Notes: a model not told the origin generated them from the letters alone. A DNA stretch of 64,000 bases from Brachybacterium halotolerans (GCF_016623465.1 NZ_JAEDAJ010000001.1:875963-939962), one strand, 5' to 3'. Counted from the stretch's first letter, positions 32,922-41,949 are shown. A program made the numbers and translations.

Positions 32922-33823
32922 GCACCATCGCCACCACCCCTGCCTCCGCGACCCCGGGCGCCGCGTCCGGTTCGTCCGACGGGAGGCGCCCGACGGCCCG
33001 CTCGCGCGAGCGCTTCAACTGGCCCGCGACCCTCGTCCTCCTCGTGTGCTCGCTCGCGGTGCTGGTGCCGCTGCTGGTCACGATCAACATGTCCCTGAAG
33101 TCCGACGCGCAGGCGGTGGAGGGCGAGGCCTTCGCCCTCCCCGCGCCGCTGACCTTCCAGGCGTTCGTGGACGCCTGGCAGCTCACGAACTTCCCGCGCG
33201 CCCTCGCGGTCTCCGGCTTCGTCACCCTGCTCGCGGTGGCCGGGGAGATCGTGATCTCCTCCCTCGCCGCCTACGCGATCGTGCGCAACTGGGATCGCCG
33301 GCTCTTCCGCTGGTCCTTCTTCTACCTGCTCGCGGCGATGTTCATCCCGTTCCCCGTGGTCGCCCTGCCGCAGGTGCAGCTCACCGGCATCATCCACCTG
33401 GACACGCCGCTGGGCGTGGCGATCCTGCACATCGTGTTCGCCCTCGCCTTCAACACCATGCTGTTCACGGCGTTCCTGCGGGCGATCCCGATCTCGCTCG
33501 AGGAGTCGATGCGCGTGGACGGGGCGACGACCTGGCAGGTCTACTGGCGTCTGATCTTCCCGCTGCTGGGTCCGATGGCCGCGACCGTGGGCATCTTCGC
33601 CTTCCTGGGCTCGTGGAACGACTTCATGATGCCGAGCCTGATCATCTCGGACCCGACCCTGCAGACGCTGCCGGTGCTGCAGAACATGTTCCAGACCCAG
33701 TTCAACAACAGCTACAACATCGCCTTCGCCAGCTACCTCATGGCCATGGCCCCGGCGATCATCGTCTACCTGCTCGCGCAGCGCTGGGTGATCTCCGGAC
33801 TCACCCAGGGCGCCGTGAAGTGA
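32918..33823 (+). CDS. Carbohydrate ABC transporter permease (MalG type)
   Basis: A 301-residue permease, six membrane segments. The EAA loop reads EESMRVDGATTWQVYWRLIFPLLGP, with the first Ala of EAA replaced by Ser. It ends QRWVISGLTQGAVK, the usual C-terminus of this family. It is translationally coupled to the MalF partner and followed 25 bp later by the glucosidase gene. Confidence 0.92.
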   Translation: MSTIATTPASATPGAASGSSDGRRPTARSRERFNWPATLVLLVCSLAVLVPLLVTINMSLKSDAQAVEGEAFALPAPLTFQAFVDAWQLTNFPRALAVSGFVTLLAVAGEIVISSLAAYAIVRNWDRRLFRWSFFYLLAAMFIPFPVVALPQVQLTGIIHLDTPLGVAILHIVFALAFNTMLFTAFLRAIPISLEESMRVDGATTWQVYWRLIFPLLGPMAATVGIFAFLGSWNDFMMPSLIISDPTLQTLPVLQNMFQTQFNNSYNIAFASYLMAMAPAIIVYLLAQRWVISGLTQGAVK

Positions 33824-33848
33824 CCGCTCCCCCGACCCGAAGGACCCC

Positions 33849-35630
33849 ATGACCTCCCAGTCCGCAACCGACATCCGACCCCTCGACGAGTCCGCCGAGC
33901 TGCTCGTCGACGACCCGACCTGGTGGCGGCAGGCGGCCGTCTACCAGATCTACCCGCGCTCCTTCGCGGACGCCAGCGGCGACGGCATCGGCGACCTGCG
34001 GGGCATCACCTCTCGCGTCCCCTACCTGCGGGACCTCGGGGTGGACGCCGTGTGGCTCAGCCCCTTCTACCCCTCGGCCCTGGCCGACGGCGGCTACGAC
34101 GTGGACGACTACCGCGACGTCGACCCGAGGATCGGCACGCTCGAGGACTTCGACGAGCTCTCGGCGGCCCTGCACGCGGCCGGCCTGCGGCTGATCGTGG
34201 ACCTCGTCCCCAACCACACCGGCAGCGGCCACGCCTGGTTCCAGGAGGCCCTCGCCGCGGGCCGCGGCTCCCGTGCGCGCGAGCGCTACATCTTCCGCGA
34301 GGGGCGGGGCGAGCACGGCGAGCTGCCCCCGGCCGACTGGGAGTCGATCTTCGGCGGGCCCGCGTGGACCCGGGTCGAGGACGGCCAGTGGTACCTGCAC
34401 CTGTTCGCGACCGAGCAGCCCGACCTGAACTGGGCGGACCGCGAGGTGCGCGAGGACTTCCTGACCACGCTGCGGTTCTGGTCCGACCGCGGGGTCGACG
34501 GCTTCCGGGTCGACGTCGCCCACGCGCTCGCCAAGGACCTCGGCGAGGACCTGCCGAGCGCCGCCGAGCTCGAGGCGATGCCCCAGGACGGCGACCACCC
34601 GCTGTGGGACCGCGACGAGGTCCACGAGATCTACGCCGAGTGGCGGCGCGTGTTCGAGGAGTACTCCCCGCCGCGCACCGCGGTCGCGGAGGCCTGGGTG
34701 GGATCGGCCGAGCGCCGCGCCCGCTACGCGAGCCCGCAGGGCCTGGGCCAGGCGTTCAACTTCGACCTGCTCGAGGCCGATTTCGACGCGGCGGACTACC
34801 GCCGCATCGTCACCGAGAACCTCGCCCAGTCCGCGCGCACGGGCTCGTCGAGCACCTGGGTGTTCTCCAACCATGACGTGGTGCGCCACGCGACCCGCTA
34901 CGGCCTGCCGCCGCGCGCCGGCCGGCCCGGCAAGCAGGGCGCCGACTGGGTCGCCGCGGGCGGGCCCGACGACGGCATCGACCGCGAGCTGGGTCTGCGG
35001 CGCGCCCGCGCGGCGACCCTGTTCGAGCTGGCTCTGCCCGGCAGCGCCTACCTGTACCAGGGCGAGGAACTGGGGCTGCACGAGGTGGCCGAGATCCCCG
35101 ACGAGCAGCGACAGGACCCCGCGTTCCTGCGCACCACTCCCGAGACCCGCAGCGCCGACGGCCTGGGCCGCGACGGCTGCCGCGTCCCCCTGCCCTGGAC
35201 CCGCGGCGGTGCATCGTTCGGCTTCGGCGAGGGCGGCGCGCACCTCCCCCAGCCGTCGTGGTTCGCGGACTTCTCCGTCGAGGCGGAGTCCGAGGATCCG
35301 ACGTCGACCCTCGAGATGTACCGGCGGGCGCTGCACCTGCGCCGCGAGCTGCAGGGCGCGGAGACGCTCACCTGGGACGATGTGCTCGCAGGTGGCGAGG
35401 TGCCCGCAGGCGGCGACGTGCTCTCAGGCGGCGATGCGCTCTCAGGTGGCGACGTGCTCGTGTTCGAGCGCGAGGGCGGCTGGGTCTGCGCGACGAACTT
35501 CGGCGACGCCGAGGTCCCGCTGCCCTCGGGCGAGGTGCTCGTGGCGAGCGGGGAGCTCGGGGGCGCCGATGATGCGGCCGACGCGGCGCGCACGCTGCCG
35601 GGCGCGACCACGGTGTGGCTGCGACGGTGA
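33849..35630 (+). CDS. GH13 alpha-glucosidase
   Basis: A 593-residue cytoplasmic GH13 enzyme of the oligo-1,6-glucosidase/maltase group. Region I DLVPNH (about 118-123), region II GFRVDVAHA with nucleophile D222, region III VAEAWVG with acid/base E281, and region IV FSNHDVVR (H342, D343) are complete. The N-terminus WWRQAAVYQIYPRSFADASGDGIGDLRGI is diagnostic. It should hydrolyse the oligosaccharide brought in by the ABC system of the same operon. A Gly-Gly-Asp repeat near residue 513-537 in the C-terminal domain is unusual. Confidence 0.94.
   Translation: MTSQSATDIRPLDESAELLVDDPTWWRQAAVYQIYPRSFADASGDGIGDLRGITSRVPYLRDLGVDAVWLSPFYPSALADGGYDVDDYRDVDPRIGTLEDFDELSAALHAAGLRLIVDLVPNHTGSGHAWFQEALAAGRGSRARERYIFREGRGEHGELPPADWESIFGGPAWTRVEDGQWYLHLFATEQPDLNWADREVREDFLTTLRFWSDRGVDGFRVDVAHALAKDLGEDLPSAAELEAMPQDGDHPLWDRDEVHEIYAEWRRVFEEYSPPRTAVAEAWVGSAERRARYASPQGLGQAFNFDLLEADFDAADYRRIVTENLAQSARTGSSSTWVFSNHDVVRHATRYGLPPRAGRPGKQGADWVAAGGPDDGIDRELGLRRARAATLFELALPGSAYLYQGEELGLHEVAEIPDEQRQDPAFLRTTPETRSADGLGRDGCRVPLPWTRGGASFGFGEGGAHLPQPSWFADFSVEAESEDPTSTLEMYRRALHLRRELQGAETLTWDDVLAGGEVPAGGDVLSGGDALSGGDVLVFEREGGWVCATNFGDAEVPLPSGEVLVASGELGGADDAADAARTLPGATTVWLRR
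35388..35459 (+). repeat. 18-bp tandem repeat inside the alpha-glucosidase gene
   Basis: Four imperfect in-frame 18 bp units code for (A/S)GG(E/D)VP/L-type hexapeptides (LAGGEVPAGGDVLSGGDALS), lying in a loop before the last beta-strands. Unit number could vary by slippage without breaking the frame. Confidence 0.75.
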
Positions 35631-35650
35631 GCTGAGCGCGGCGCGGGACC

Positions 35651-37171
35651 TCACGGGGTCCCGCGTCGGCGGCCCGCCTCCTCCAGGATCCGTTCGGCCT
35701 CGTCGAGCGCGACATGGAGGATCGGGGCGCCGACGAAGCGCTCCCCCTCGCGGCGGAGCAGGCCGACCGCGGCGAGCTCCTCGAGGTCGGCGCGGACGTC
35801 GTCCCCGTCGGGCCCCGTGGTCACCTCTGCGCCGTCGGGTCCGCACGCCGCACGCAGCGCGGAGAGCGTCTCGGGCAGTCCGCGCAGACCGCCCTCCTCG
35901 GGGCCGCGCATGCCGAGGCCGGCGAGGAGGCTGACGATCACGGCGCGCGCGAAGCGGAGGAACTCCTCGGGCTCCGCGGTCGTGGGGCGCAGCTGCGGTG
36001 AGTCCGCGTCGCCCGCCGCGCCGACGCCGCCGTCGGCCGGAGCATCGGGGACGACCCGTCGGCCCTCGCGGACCAGCCACCCTCCGTCGAGCAGCGCGAT
36101 CCAGGGGCCCACGATCCCGGGCGCCTCCCACATCGACCGCACGTCCCTCGGCCGCGCTTCGGACCCGCTGCCCAGATGGGCGAGGACCCTGCTCGTCGCG
36201 GCGCGATCGAGCCCCGCCGTGGAGGTCACGGTGATGCCGCTGCCGACCGTCTCGAGCAGCACGACGGCCGCGCGCACGAACGGCACCCTCGCGGCCATCT
36301 CCGCGCGCAGCACCATGTCCTCAGCGTCCGACTGGCCCGGGCCCGGTGGGGTCTCGGGCGTCGGCTCGCTCACGCGGTGAGGGGAGGGCGGCCACACCGG
36401 CCACGGCTCCTCCGGATCCTCGCCGTGGTGGCCTCGCGTGCGGCTGTCGCGTGGCTGTCGTCGGCCGGCGGCGTGCGGTCCTCGATGGGCGTCGGATGAA
36501 GGCCCTCGCTGGAGGCGGTCGACCTCCGCGATCCCGTCGTGATCCCCCGGCTGGGCGCGCATCGTCGCGGGGTCGTACGGCACGGAAGGGTCGGTGAGGC
36601 GGCCCGTCCGGCTGAGCTGGGTGCGCTCGTCATCGGGCAGCGAGTCGTACCAGTCGATGTACCCCATGAGCGCGGCCTCGTCGCGCGGGTCCAGGCCGTG
36701 CTCGAGGCCGTAGCCGATGAGGTTCGTGGAGAAGGAGCGGCGAGAGGGGTCGTCGGCCGCCTCGAGCACCGCGAACTCGAGGTCGGCGAGCGTGCGCGCG
36801 GCGGCCTCGGGACGCATCGAGCGGCGCGACCAGCGCCCGGTCTCCTGGAGGAACACGAAGAAGCGGGTGAGGGCCGGGACCAGGTCCATCGAGGCCTCGC
36901 GGACCTGGATGACGGTGCGCGGGACCAACTGCGTGAGCAGCTGCTCGATCACCGGGCCCGTCCATTCGCCGACGTCGTCGCTCGCGAGCCGTGAGGATTT
37001 CAGACGCAGCAGCGCGTCCACGAGCTGGGTCTCCGAGGTGACGTCGACGCCCCGCGCCGTGACCGGATCCGCGCCCGCTCCCGGTGCCTCCAGCCAGACG
37101 GAGTACTCGGCGAGCGCCTGCGCACGCTCGCGGTCGCCCGTGTCCGGGGCCTGCCGCTTGTTCCTGGGCAT
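35651..37171 (-). CDS. Hypothetical protein, possible paralogue of the protein at 26327-27331
   Basis: A 506-residue protein without a recognised family. The N-terminal half (AEYSVWLEAPGAGADPVTAR, WTGPVIEQLLTQLVPRTVIQ) looks helical. A low-complexity Arg/His/Pro stretch in the middle leads to a C-terminal half with VPFVRAAVVLLETVGSGITVTSTAGL and VGPWIALLDGGWLVREGRRVVPD, the segments shared in layout with the smaller protein upstream. Its ending RADLEELAAVGLLRREGERFV resembles a winged helix. I prefer ATG 37171 (MPRNKRQAPD); a start at 37189 would add six residues. The gene is convergent with the GH13 operon. Confidence 0.7.
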   Translation of the reverse strand: MPRNKRQAPDTGDRERAQALAEYSVWLEAPGAGADPVTARGVDVTSETQLVDALLRLKSSRLASDDVGEWTGPVIEQLLTQLVPRTVIQVREASMDLVPALTRFFVFLQETGRWSRRSMRPEAAARTLADLEFAVLEAADDPSRRSFSTNLIGYGLEHGLDPRDEAALMGYIDWYDSLPDDERTQLSRTGRLTDPSVPYDPATMRAQPGDHDGIAEVDRLQRGPSSDAHRGPHAAGRRQPRDSRTRGHHGEDPEEPWPVWPPSPHRVSEPTPETPPGPGQSDAEDMVLRAEMAARVPFVRAAVVLLETVGSGITVTSTAGLDRAATSRVLAHLGSGSEARPRDVRSMWEAPGIVGPWIALLDGGWLVREGRRVVPDAPADGGVGAAGDADSPQLRPTTAEPEEFLRFARAVIVSLLAGLGMRGPEEGGLRGLPETLSALRAACGPDGAEVTTGPDGDDVRADLEELAAVGLLRREGERFVGAPILHVALDEAERILEEAGRRRGTP

Positions 37172-37231
37172 GCCACCAGGGTGCCCCACGCGAGGGTCGA
37201 GGACCAGGGGCAGACCGAAGGCGCACCCCGA

Positions 37232-37279
37232 CGGGGCAGGCCGACCGGCAGACGATGGGGCAGGCCGACGGGCAAACGA
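37232..37279. repeat. 24-bp tandem repeat, two copies, before GH125
   Basis: Two abutting 24 bp units (GGGGCAGGCCGAC...ACGAT) differ at two bases, followed by degenerate copies of GGGGCAGG. They lie in the 239 bp gap between divergent genes. No protein is encoded. The words GGCCGAC and GACGGG recur at other gene ends here. Confidence 0.75.
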
Positions 37280-37397
37280 TGGGCGGACGACGGGGCAGGG
37301 GCAGCGGTGACCGGTCGACGCCCGCTGGGCCTGTCCGATGGACTCCGCAGACGATGCGGAGCGCTGAAACCGATCGCCCCGCAGAGCGCTTTCCGCA

Positions 37398-37403
37398 TAC
37401 TCT
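37398..37403 (+). promoter_or_regulatory. Probable -10 box of a leaderless GH125 transcript
   Basis: TACTCT is 7 nt before the GTG start and there is no Shine-Dalgarno. GCGCTTTCC just upstream resembles a LacI/CcpA half-site. Confidence 0.35.
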
Positions 37404-37410
37404 TGCGCGG

Positions 37411-38739
37411 GTGAGCTTCACCGTGGAACCCCAGATCGCCGATGCCGTGCGCTCGGCCGCCGACCGTGTCCGCAGCGAGCTCGGCGAGGAGGCCGGATCG
37501 TTCGTCGGGGCGGCAATGCTGCGCACTCTCACCGACACGATCACCCTCGCGGAGGACGGCACCGCCTTCGTCATCACGGGCGACATCCCCGCGATGTGGC
37601 TGCGCGACTCGACCACGCAGATGTTCCCGTACCTGCGCCTCGCCGGCGACTGCGCACCGCTCGCGGACGTGCTCGCCGCGGTGGTGCGGCGCCAGCTGCG
37701 GATGATCGCGCACGATCCGTACGCGAATTCCGCGAACCTGGGCCCCACGGGCGCGCACCACGATGCGAACGACCTGTGCCAGGACCCGATGATCTGGGAG
37801 CAGAAGTACGAGGTCGACTCGCTCGCGTTCCCGATCATCTTCGGTCACCGTCTGCTGCGGATCACCGGTCGCGAGGACCTGTTCGACGGTCTGGCCCACG
37901 GTGTGCTGCGCACGATCGTGGACCAGTGGCGGCTCGAGACCGAGCACGAGGAGCGCTCGCAGTACAGGTTCGTGCGCGACATCGGCATCCCCACGGAGAC
38001 CCTGGACCGCGACGGACTGGGATCGCCCCTCGGCGTCACCGGCATGACCTGGAGCGGTTTCCGACCCTCCGACGACGCCTGCACCTTCGGCTACAATGTG
38101 CCGGCGAACCTGCAGGCGGCGCAGGCCCTGATGGCGATCGCGGACGTGGCGCTGTCGGTGTACGGCGACGAGGCGCTCGCGGCGGATGCCGATGCTCTGC
38201 GCACTTCGATCCTCGAGGGCGTCGCGGCGCACGGCGTGGTCGAGCACGAGGGCTCCCGGATCTACGCCTACGAGGTCGACGGCCTGGGCGGGCAGCTGCT
38301 GATGGACGACGCGAACATGCCCTCGCTGCTGTCCCTGCCGCTGGATGCGCCCGACGTGCTGGATCCCGAGCTCGCGGACGCGACACGGGCGTTCTGCCTG
38401 GGGATGGCGAACCCGTACCGCTACTCGGGGACGGTGGCGACGGGCATCGGCAGCCCGCACACGCCCGAGCAGTATGTGTGGCCCATCGCCTTCGCCGTCG
38501 AGGGCCTGACCGGCACGCCGGAGCGGGGTCGCGAGATCATCCGACTGCTGCTCGCGACGGACGGCGGAACGGACCGCATGCACGAGTCCTTCCACGTGGA
38601 TGACCCCGAGCGCTTCACCCGCCCCTGGTTCTCCTGGGCCGACGCCATGTTCTGCGAGCTCGCGCTGCACCTGACCGATGGTCCCGCGCCCGCGAGGTCG
38701 TTCGCGGAGCGGGCGGAGGTGTCCGGCCAGGAGAGGTGA
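37411..38739 (+). CDS. GH125 exo-alpha-1,6-mannosidase
   Basis: A 442-residue (alpha/alpha)6-barrel glycosidase. Family features are ITGDIPAMWLRDSTTQMFPYL, NLGPTGAHHDANDL, WEQKYEVDSLAFPI, FGYNVPANLQAAQAL and DDANMPSLLSLPL, with the acid residues of the inverting mechanism in the RDST and EVDSL regions. GH125 enzymes trim non-reducing alpha-1,6-mannose from N-glycan or yeast mannan fragments in the cytoplasm. GTG 411-offset start (37411) gives the usual length. The ATG at 37354 is the alternative but adds unconserved residues. It lies alone after the ABC-GH13 region. Confidence 0.9.
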   Translation: MSFTVEPQIADAVRSAADRVRSELGEEAGSFVGAAMLRTLTDTITLAEDGTAFVITGDIPAMWLRDSTTQMFPYLRLAGDCAPLADVLAAVVRRQLRMIAHDPYANSANLGPTGAHHDANDLCQDPMIWEQKYEVDSLAFPIIFGHRLLRITGREDLFDGLAHGVLRTIVDQWRLETEHEERSQYRFVRDIGIPTETLDRDGLGSPLGVTGMTWSGFRPSDDACTFGYNVPANLQAAQALMAIADVALSVYGDEALAADADALRTSILEGVAAHGVVEHEGSRIYAYEVDGLGGQLLMDDANMPSLLSLPLDAPDVLDPELADATRAFCLGMANPYRYSGTVATGIGSPHTPEQYVWPIAFAVEGLTGTPERGREIIRLLLATDGGTDRMHESFHVDDPERFTRPWFSWADAMFCELALHLTDGPAPARSFAERAEVSGQER

Positions 38740-38781
38740 TCGGGGCCGACGGACGGCCGACGATCAGCAGTCTTCCTCCGC

Positions 38782-39960
38782 TCAGATCTCCTTGGTGGTG
38801 GCGTTCGGGTCGCGTGGACCTTCGGTGTCCTTCGAGCGCTTCGGCACAAAGGGATCCTTCTCCTCGTCATGCGGACGGTCGGGATTGACCAGACGGGACT
38901 CCAGCGACTTGGAGTAGACCTCCTGGGGATTCGAAGCGACCTCCACCGTGCCGTCGATGTCCTGCCACTCCCCGCCATCCACGGAGAACTGCCCCTCATA
39001 GGTGGTCGTCAGCGTGACGTCGTACCAGCCCTCATAGGCGAAGGTCGCGCTCACATCCTTCGACGGCCACGGCTCCCCAGGGTCATCCGTGACGAGCACG
39101 TTCCCATCACCCAGATCCCACCGGTACTCCACCGGCGTGGCCCGGATCCTGACCGGAGTATCCAGCAGCTCCGTCTCCAGCACCTGCGGCTCCGAATCCG
39201 CATAGAGCACCAGGTCCATGTTCGCCGGCAACCACCCCTGCTCCGGACCTGCATGCGCCGACGCTGCCTTCACCGGCAGCTTCGCGAAGTCCTTCTGCGT
39301 GACGGTGATGACGACCGGCTTCTCGTCCTCGGCACTCTGAGACTGAGCGCCTTGAGGCGCTTCAGGAGTCTTCGAACCAATGCAGCGAGTAGAAGTAGAG
39401 GTACCTGCAGAACTACCTGCACCACGCAGTGAAGTAGTACCAACCTGACTCTGCCCGTCCCCACCCCCGCCTCGAGTTGTGGAAACTCCGGAGGTGTTCG
39501 GGATCATGACATCGACACCTGCGGTCCGAATCGTCGGCAATTCTTCCGCCGTACACGCATCAGGATCGGCCACACACTTTCCAACGTTGCCGTTTTGCGT
39601 GCATTTGTAGGGAGTGCGATCCACATCCTTCCATTCAGTTTCAAATATTGCAGAAATGGACGCCACCAAGCTCGAGAACGGATTAGAAGGCGGCGCGACC
39701 GCCTTCGTGCGCCCAGTCGGCCTATCGCGTCGATCTCGATCAGCCTTAGAATGACCCGGCCCCGTGTCAACCGGCCCATCTCCGCCTTCCCCTTTATTGA
39801 TTTGCTCTTCGGCGCCAGCCCCAACCGAATCATCGTCGAGGAAGCCCTGGAAATCTCCGTACGCCGAGGAATGCCCGGCCAGAACGCCTGCAATCACGAA
39901 AAGGAACGCGATCGCCAACTTTGCCCTCGAGCAAGAGCGGCGGCGCACCCCCTCACCCAT
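38782..39960 (-). CDS. Exported PKD-domain protein
   Basis: A 392-residue protein. A signal or anchor segment (AKLAIAFLFVIAGVLAGHSSAYG, residues 14-36) precedes a Gly/Ser/Thr-rich linker region with four cysteines (KCTQNGNVGKC, DACT) and a C-terminal PKD-like fold: VEYRWDLGDGNVLVTDDPGEP, VSATFAYEGWYDVTLTTTYEG. It is probably exposed on the cell surface. It overlaps the DUF6318 lipoprotein gene by 8 bp, so the two form an operon and may act together. Base composition is lower in GC than the flanks. Function is unknown. Confidence 0.75.
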   Translation of the reverse strand: MGEGVRRRSCSRAKLAIAFLFVIAGVLAGHSSAYGDFQGFLDDDSVGAGAEEQINKGEGGDGPVDTGPGHSKADRDRRDRPTGRTKAVAPPSNPFSSLVASISAIFETEWKDVDRTPYKCTQNGNVGKCVADPDACTAEELPTIRTAGVDVMIPNTSGVSTTRGGGGDGQSQVGTTSLRGAGSSAGTSTSTRCIGSKTPEAPQGAQSQSAEDEKPVVITVTQKDFAKLPVKAASAHAGPEQGWLPANMDLVLYADSEPQVLETELLDTPVRIRATPVEYRWDLGDGNVLVTDDPGEPWPSKDVSATFAYEGWYDVTLTTTYEGQFSVDGGEWQDIDGTVEVASNPQEVYSKSLESRLVNPDRPHDEEKDPFVPKRSKDTEGPRDPNATTKEI

Positions 39961-40570
39961 CGACGACCTTCTCAGTCTTCAAGTTGAAGGCATTCACCAC
40001 CCACGAACCTTCGCTCCACGACATGCCGCCCACCGTCCCGTACCTTGTATCAGGCTCCTGCTTGAGTCGCGAGTTGCCGTAAACAGGTTCCGAGTGTTCA
40101 GAGAGAATGAAGGTGTAGCCGACTTCAAGCTCATGCTTCTCGGATTCATATGTGCGGAGATCGCGGTCATCGATCGTAGCCCGAGACCACCATTTTCCCG
40201 TCTTGTTAAGTTTCTCGATTTCGTGCAAGTTTTGATCACAACTGGCGCAACTTTCGCCAAAGAGACTTTTAAGCACTTCCGTGTCCCCCGTCTGATAGGA
40301 CCAAAGCATCACAGCCCAAAAGTATTTGTACGCCTGCTCCGCCCCCTCATTCGTGTGCTCATCCATCCCCGCGTAATCCTTCGGGTCGGGCTTCGGCACG
40401 TCCGGCTTCGCGCTCTCGCCTCCCCCATCGGACTGCTCCACGGGGGCAGACGCGGTGGCTTCGCTGCCAGCGCTGGGAGAGGGGTCGTCCTTGTCACCGC
40501 AGCCGGTCATCAGACCGGCGGCGAGAGCGAGGACGGCGAGGGAGGAGAGGGCGCGTCGAGTCGTCGTCAT
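39953..40570 (-). CDS. DUF6318-like lipoprotein
   Basis: A 205-residue lipoprotein with signal ALSSLAVLALAAGLMTGC (lipidated Cys about residue 24), a Ser/Ala/Pro-rich spacer and a domain with the DUF6318 pattern: KPDPKDYAGMDEHTNEGAEQAYKYFWAVML, FGESCASCDQNLHEIEKLNKTG and YGTVGGMSWSEGSWVVNAFNL. The paired cysteines CASC are likely disulphide-bonded outside the cell. Such proteins are common in actinobacteria, often beside PKD or large surface proteins, as here. No role is known. ATG 40570 is chosen because the upstream in-frame ATG lacks a signal context. Confidence 0.75.
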   Translation of the reverse strand: MTTTRRALSSLAVLALAAGLMTGCGDKDDPSPSAGSEATASAPVEQSDGGGESAKPDVPKPDPKDYAGMDEHTNEGAEQAYKYFWAVMLWSYQTGDTEVLKSLFGESCASCDQNLHEIEKLNKTGKWWSRATIDDRDLRTYESEKHELEVGYTFILSEHSEPVYGNSRLKQEPDTRYGTVGGMSWSEGSWVVNAFNLKTEKVVDG

Positions 40571-40756
40571 GGCGGCTTCCGGGTGGGGGCGGGATGCCTG
40601 CACAGTATCCAGGCGACGCCCAGCCCGCCACTGCTCCCACCCCGTTGTGGATAACGGGAGCCACCCGATCGGACCCCATCGGACGGTCGCCTCGCGGGCA
40701 ACATCCCCGCTTCACCAGGGCCCGCATAGCCCCCGTGTCACACCGTCAGAGATGCA

Positions 40757-41653
40757 TCATCCCAGCGCGTCGAGCTGCGCCCACTCCTCGTCGCTCAGCT
40801 GCACATCGCCGGCGGCGACGTTCTCCTCGAGGTGCGCTCGCTGGGAGGTGCCGGAGATCAGCACGGTGTTCGGGGCGCTGTGCAGAAGCCATGCCTGGCC
40901 CACCTGCGAGGGCGTGGCCCCGTGCGCGGCGGCGATGCGCTGCACGATCTCCTCATCGGTGACCTTCGGGCCCTGGTGGAAGCCGCCGCCGAGCGGGAAG
41001 TACGGGATCCACGCGGCGGCCTTCTTCTCGGCGAGGTCGGCGAGCGCCTGGTCATGGCGGTCGACGGCGTTGAAGATGTTCTGGACGGCCTGCACCTCAA
41101 CACCCAGGTCAAACGCCTGCCGCACCTGCTCGAGGCGCACATGGCTGAGGCCGATCCCCAGGATCTTGCCCTCGTCCTGCAGCGCGCGCAGCTCGCCGAG
41201 CTGATCTTCGAGCGGCACCTGCTGATCCCCCTCGACGACGAGTCCGGGGAGGAAGTCCATGCGGCGCAGATACAGGAGGTCCAACCGGTCGGTGCCGAGG
41301 GTCTGCAGGTTGATCTCCACGCTGTCGCGCAGCTCGGAGGGCTTCTGTGCCGCAGTCATCGGGAACGGTCCCTCGGGGGTCGAGCGCGCCCCGGCCTTAG
41401 TGGCGAGGAAGAGGTCGTCGCGGTGCGTGCCCAGCGCCTCGCGGATCAGCGAGTTCGCGAGCCCGTCCCCGTAGAAGTGGGCGGTGTCGAGCATGCGGAT
41501 ACCCAGGTCATAGACGTCGCGCAAGAGGGAGACGGCGGCATCGTGCCCGCCGGGCTGCTCGGCCGAGCGGTGCAGACTGCCCAGGCCGTAGCCGATGCGG
41601 GGCACGTCGCGCCCTCCGATGGGATACGTGCCAGCGAGGCCCGGGGTGCTCAT
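40757..41653 (-). CDS. Aldo/keto reductase
   Basis: A 298-residue NADPH-dependent oxidoreductase of the (beta/alpha)8 AKR fold. The catalytic Tyr is in MLDTAHFYGDG (D, Y), the Lys in LFLATKAGARS, and the His position is taken by the segment LDLLYLRRMD, where Arg replaces the usual His of LxxxH. This points to an atypical active site. The cofactor segment LISGTSQRAHLEENVAA is present. The substrate is unknown. The gene stands alone, downstream of the TauE-like gene. Confidence 0.88.
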   Translation of the reverse strand: MSTPGLAGTYPIGGRDVPRIGYGLGSLHRSAEQPGGHDAAVSLLRDVYDLGIRMLDTAHFYGDGLANSLIREALGTHRDDLFLATKAGARSTPEGPFPMTAAQKPSELRDSVEINLQTLGTDRLDLLYLRRMDFLPGLVVEGDQQVPLEDQLGELRALQDEGKILGIGLSHVRLEQVRQAFDLGVEVQAVQNIFNAVDRHDQALADLAEKKAAAWIPYFPLGGGFHQGPKVTDEEIVQRIAAAHGATPSQVGQAWLLHSAPNTVLISGTSQRAHLEENVAAGDVQLSDEEWAQLDALG

Positions 41654-41805
41654 GGGATCTCCTCATCTGCGGGGCCGACGGCCTCACGATAGGCGCTGCG
41701 GGCAGGGAGCCCGCTGAGCAATGACCAGGACTCGGCACGCCGCCGCGACCGCCCCGCAAGGTGGCGCCCACGCGCAGCCGAGGGCCGGGCATCCGGCGGC
41801 CCGTG

Positions 41806-41877
41806 CACTTCGCGTCGTCATACGTCGGGTCACGGCATATATGACCGGTCACCCGACCTCTGACTACGCGAAGTGCT
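41806..41877. repeat. 26-bp imperfect inverted repeat (72-bp palindrome)
   Basis: Arms 41806-41831 and 41852-41877 match at 23 of 26 positions (outer core GCACTTCGCGT/ACGCGAAGTGC, inner GTCGGGT/ACCCGAC) around a 20 bp loop. It lies in the 296 bp gap after the TauE-like gene and before the aldo/keto reductase, both on the minus strand. It could be a terminator hairpin, a structured leader or a small non-autonomous element. I see no gene in the rest of this gap. Confidence 0.8.
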
Positions 41878-41949
41878 CGCCTCGACCGGAGGCTCCTCCG
41901 GCGACCCGCCTCTATCCCGCCTGGATCCCGCTGCCGCCCCCGAGTCCGC

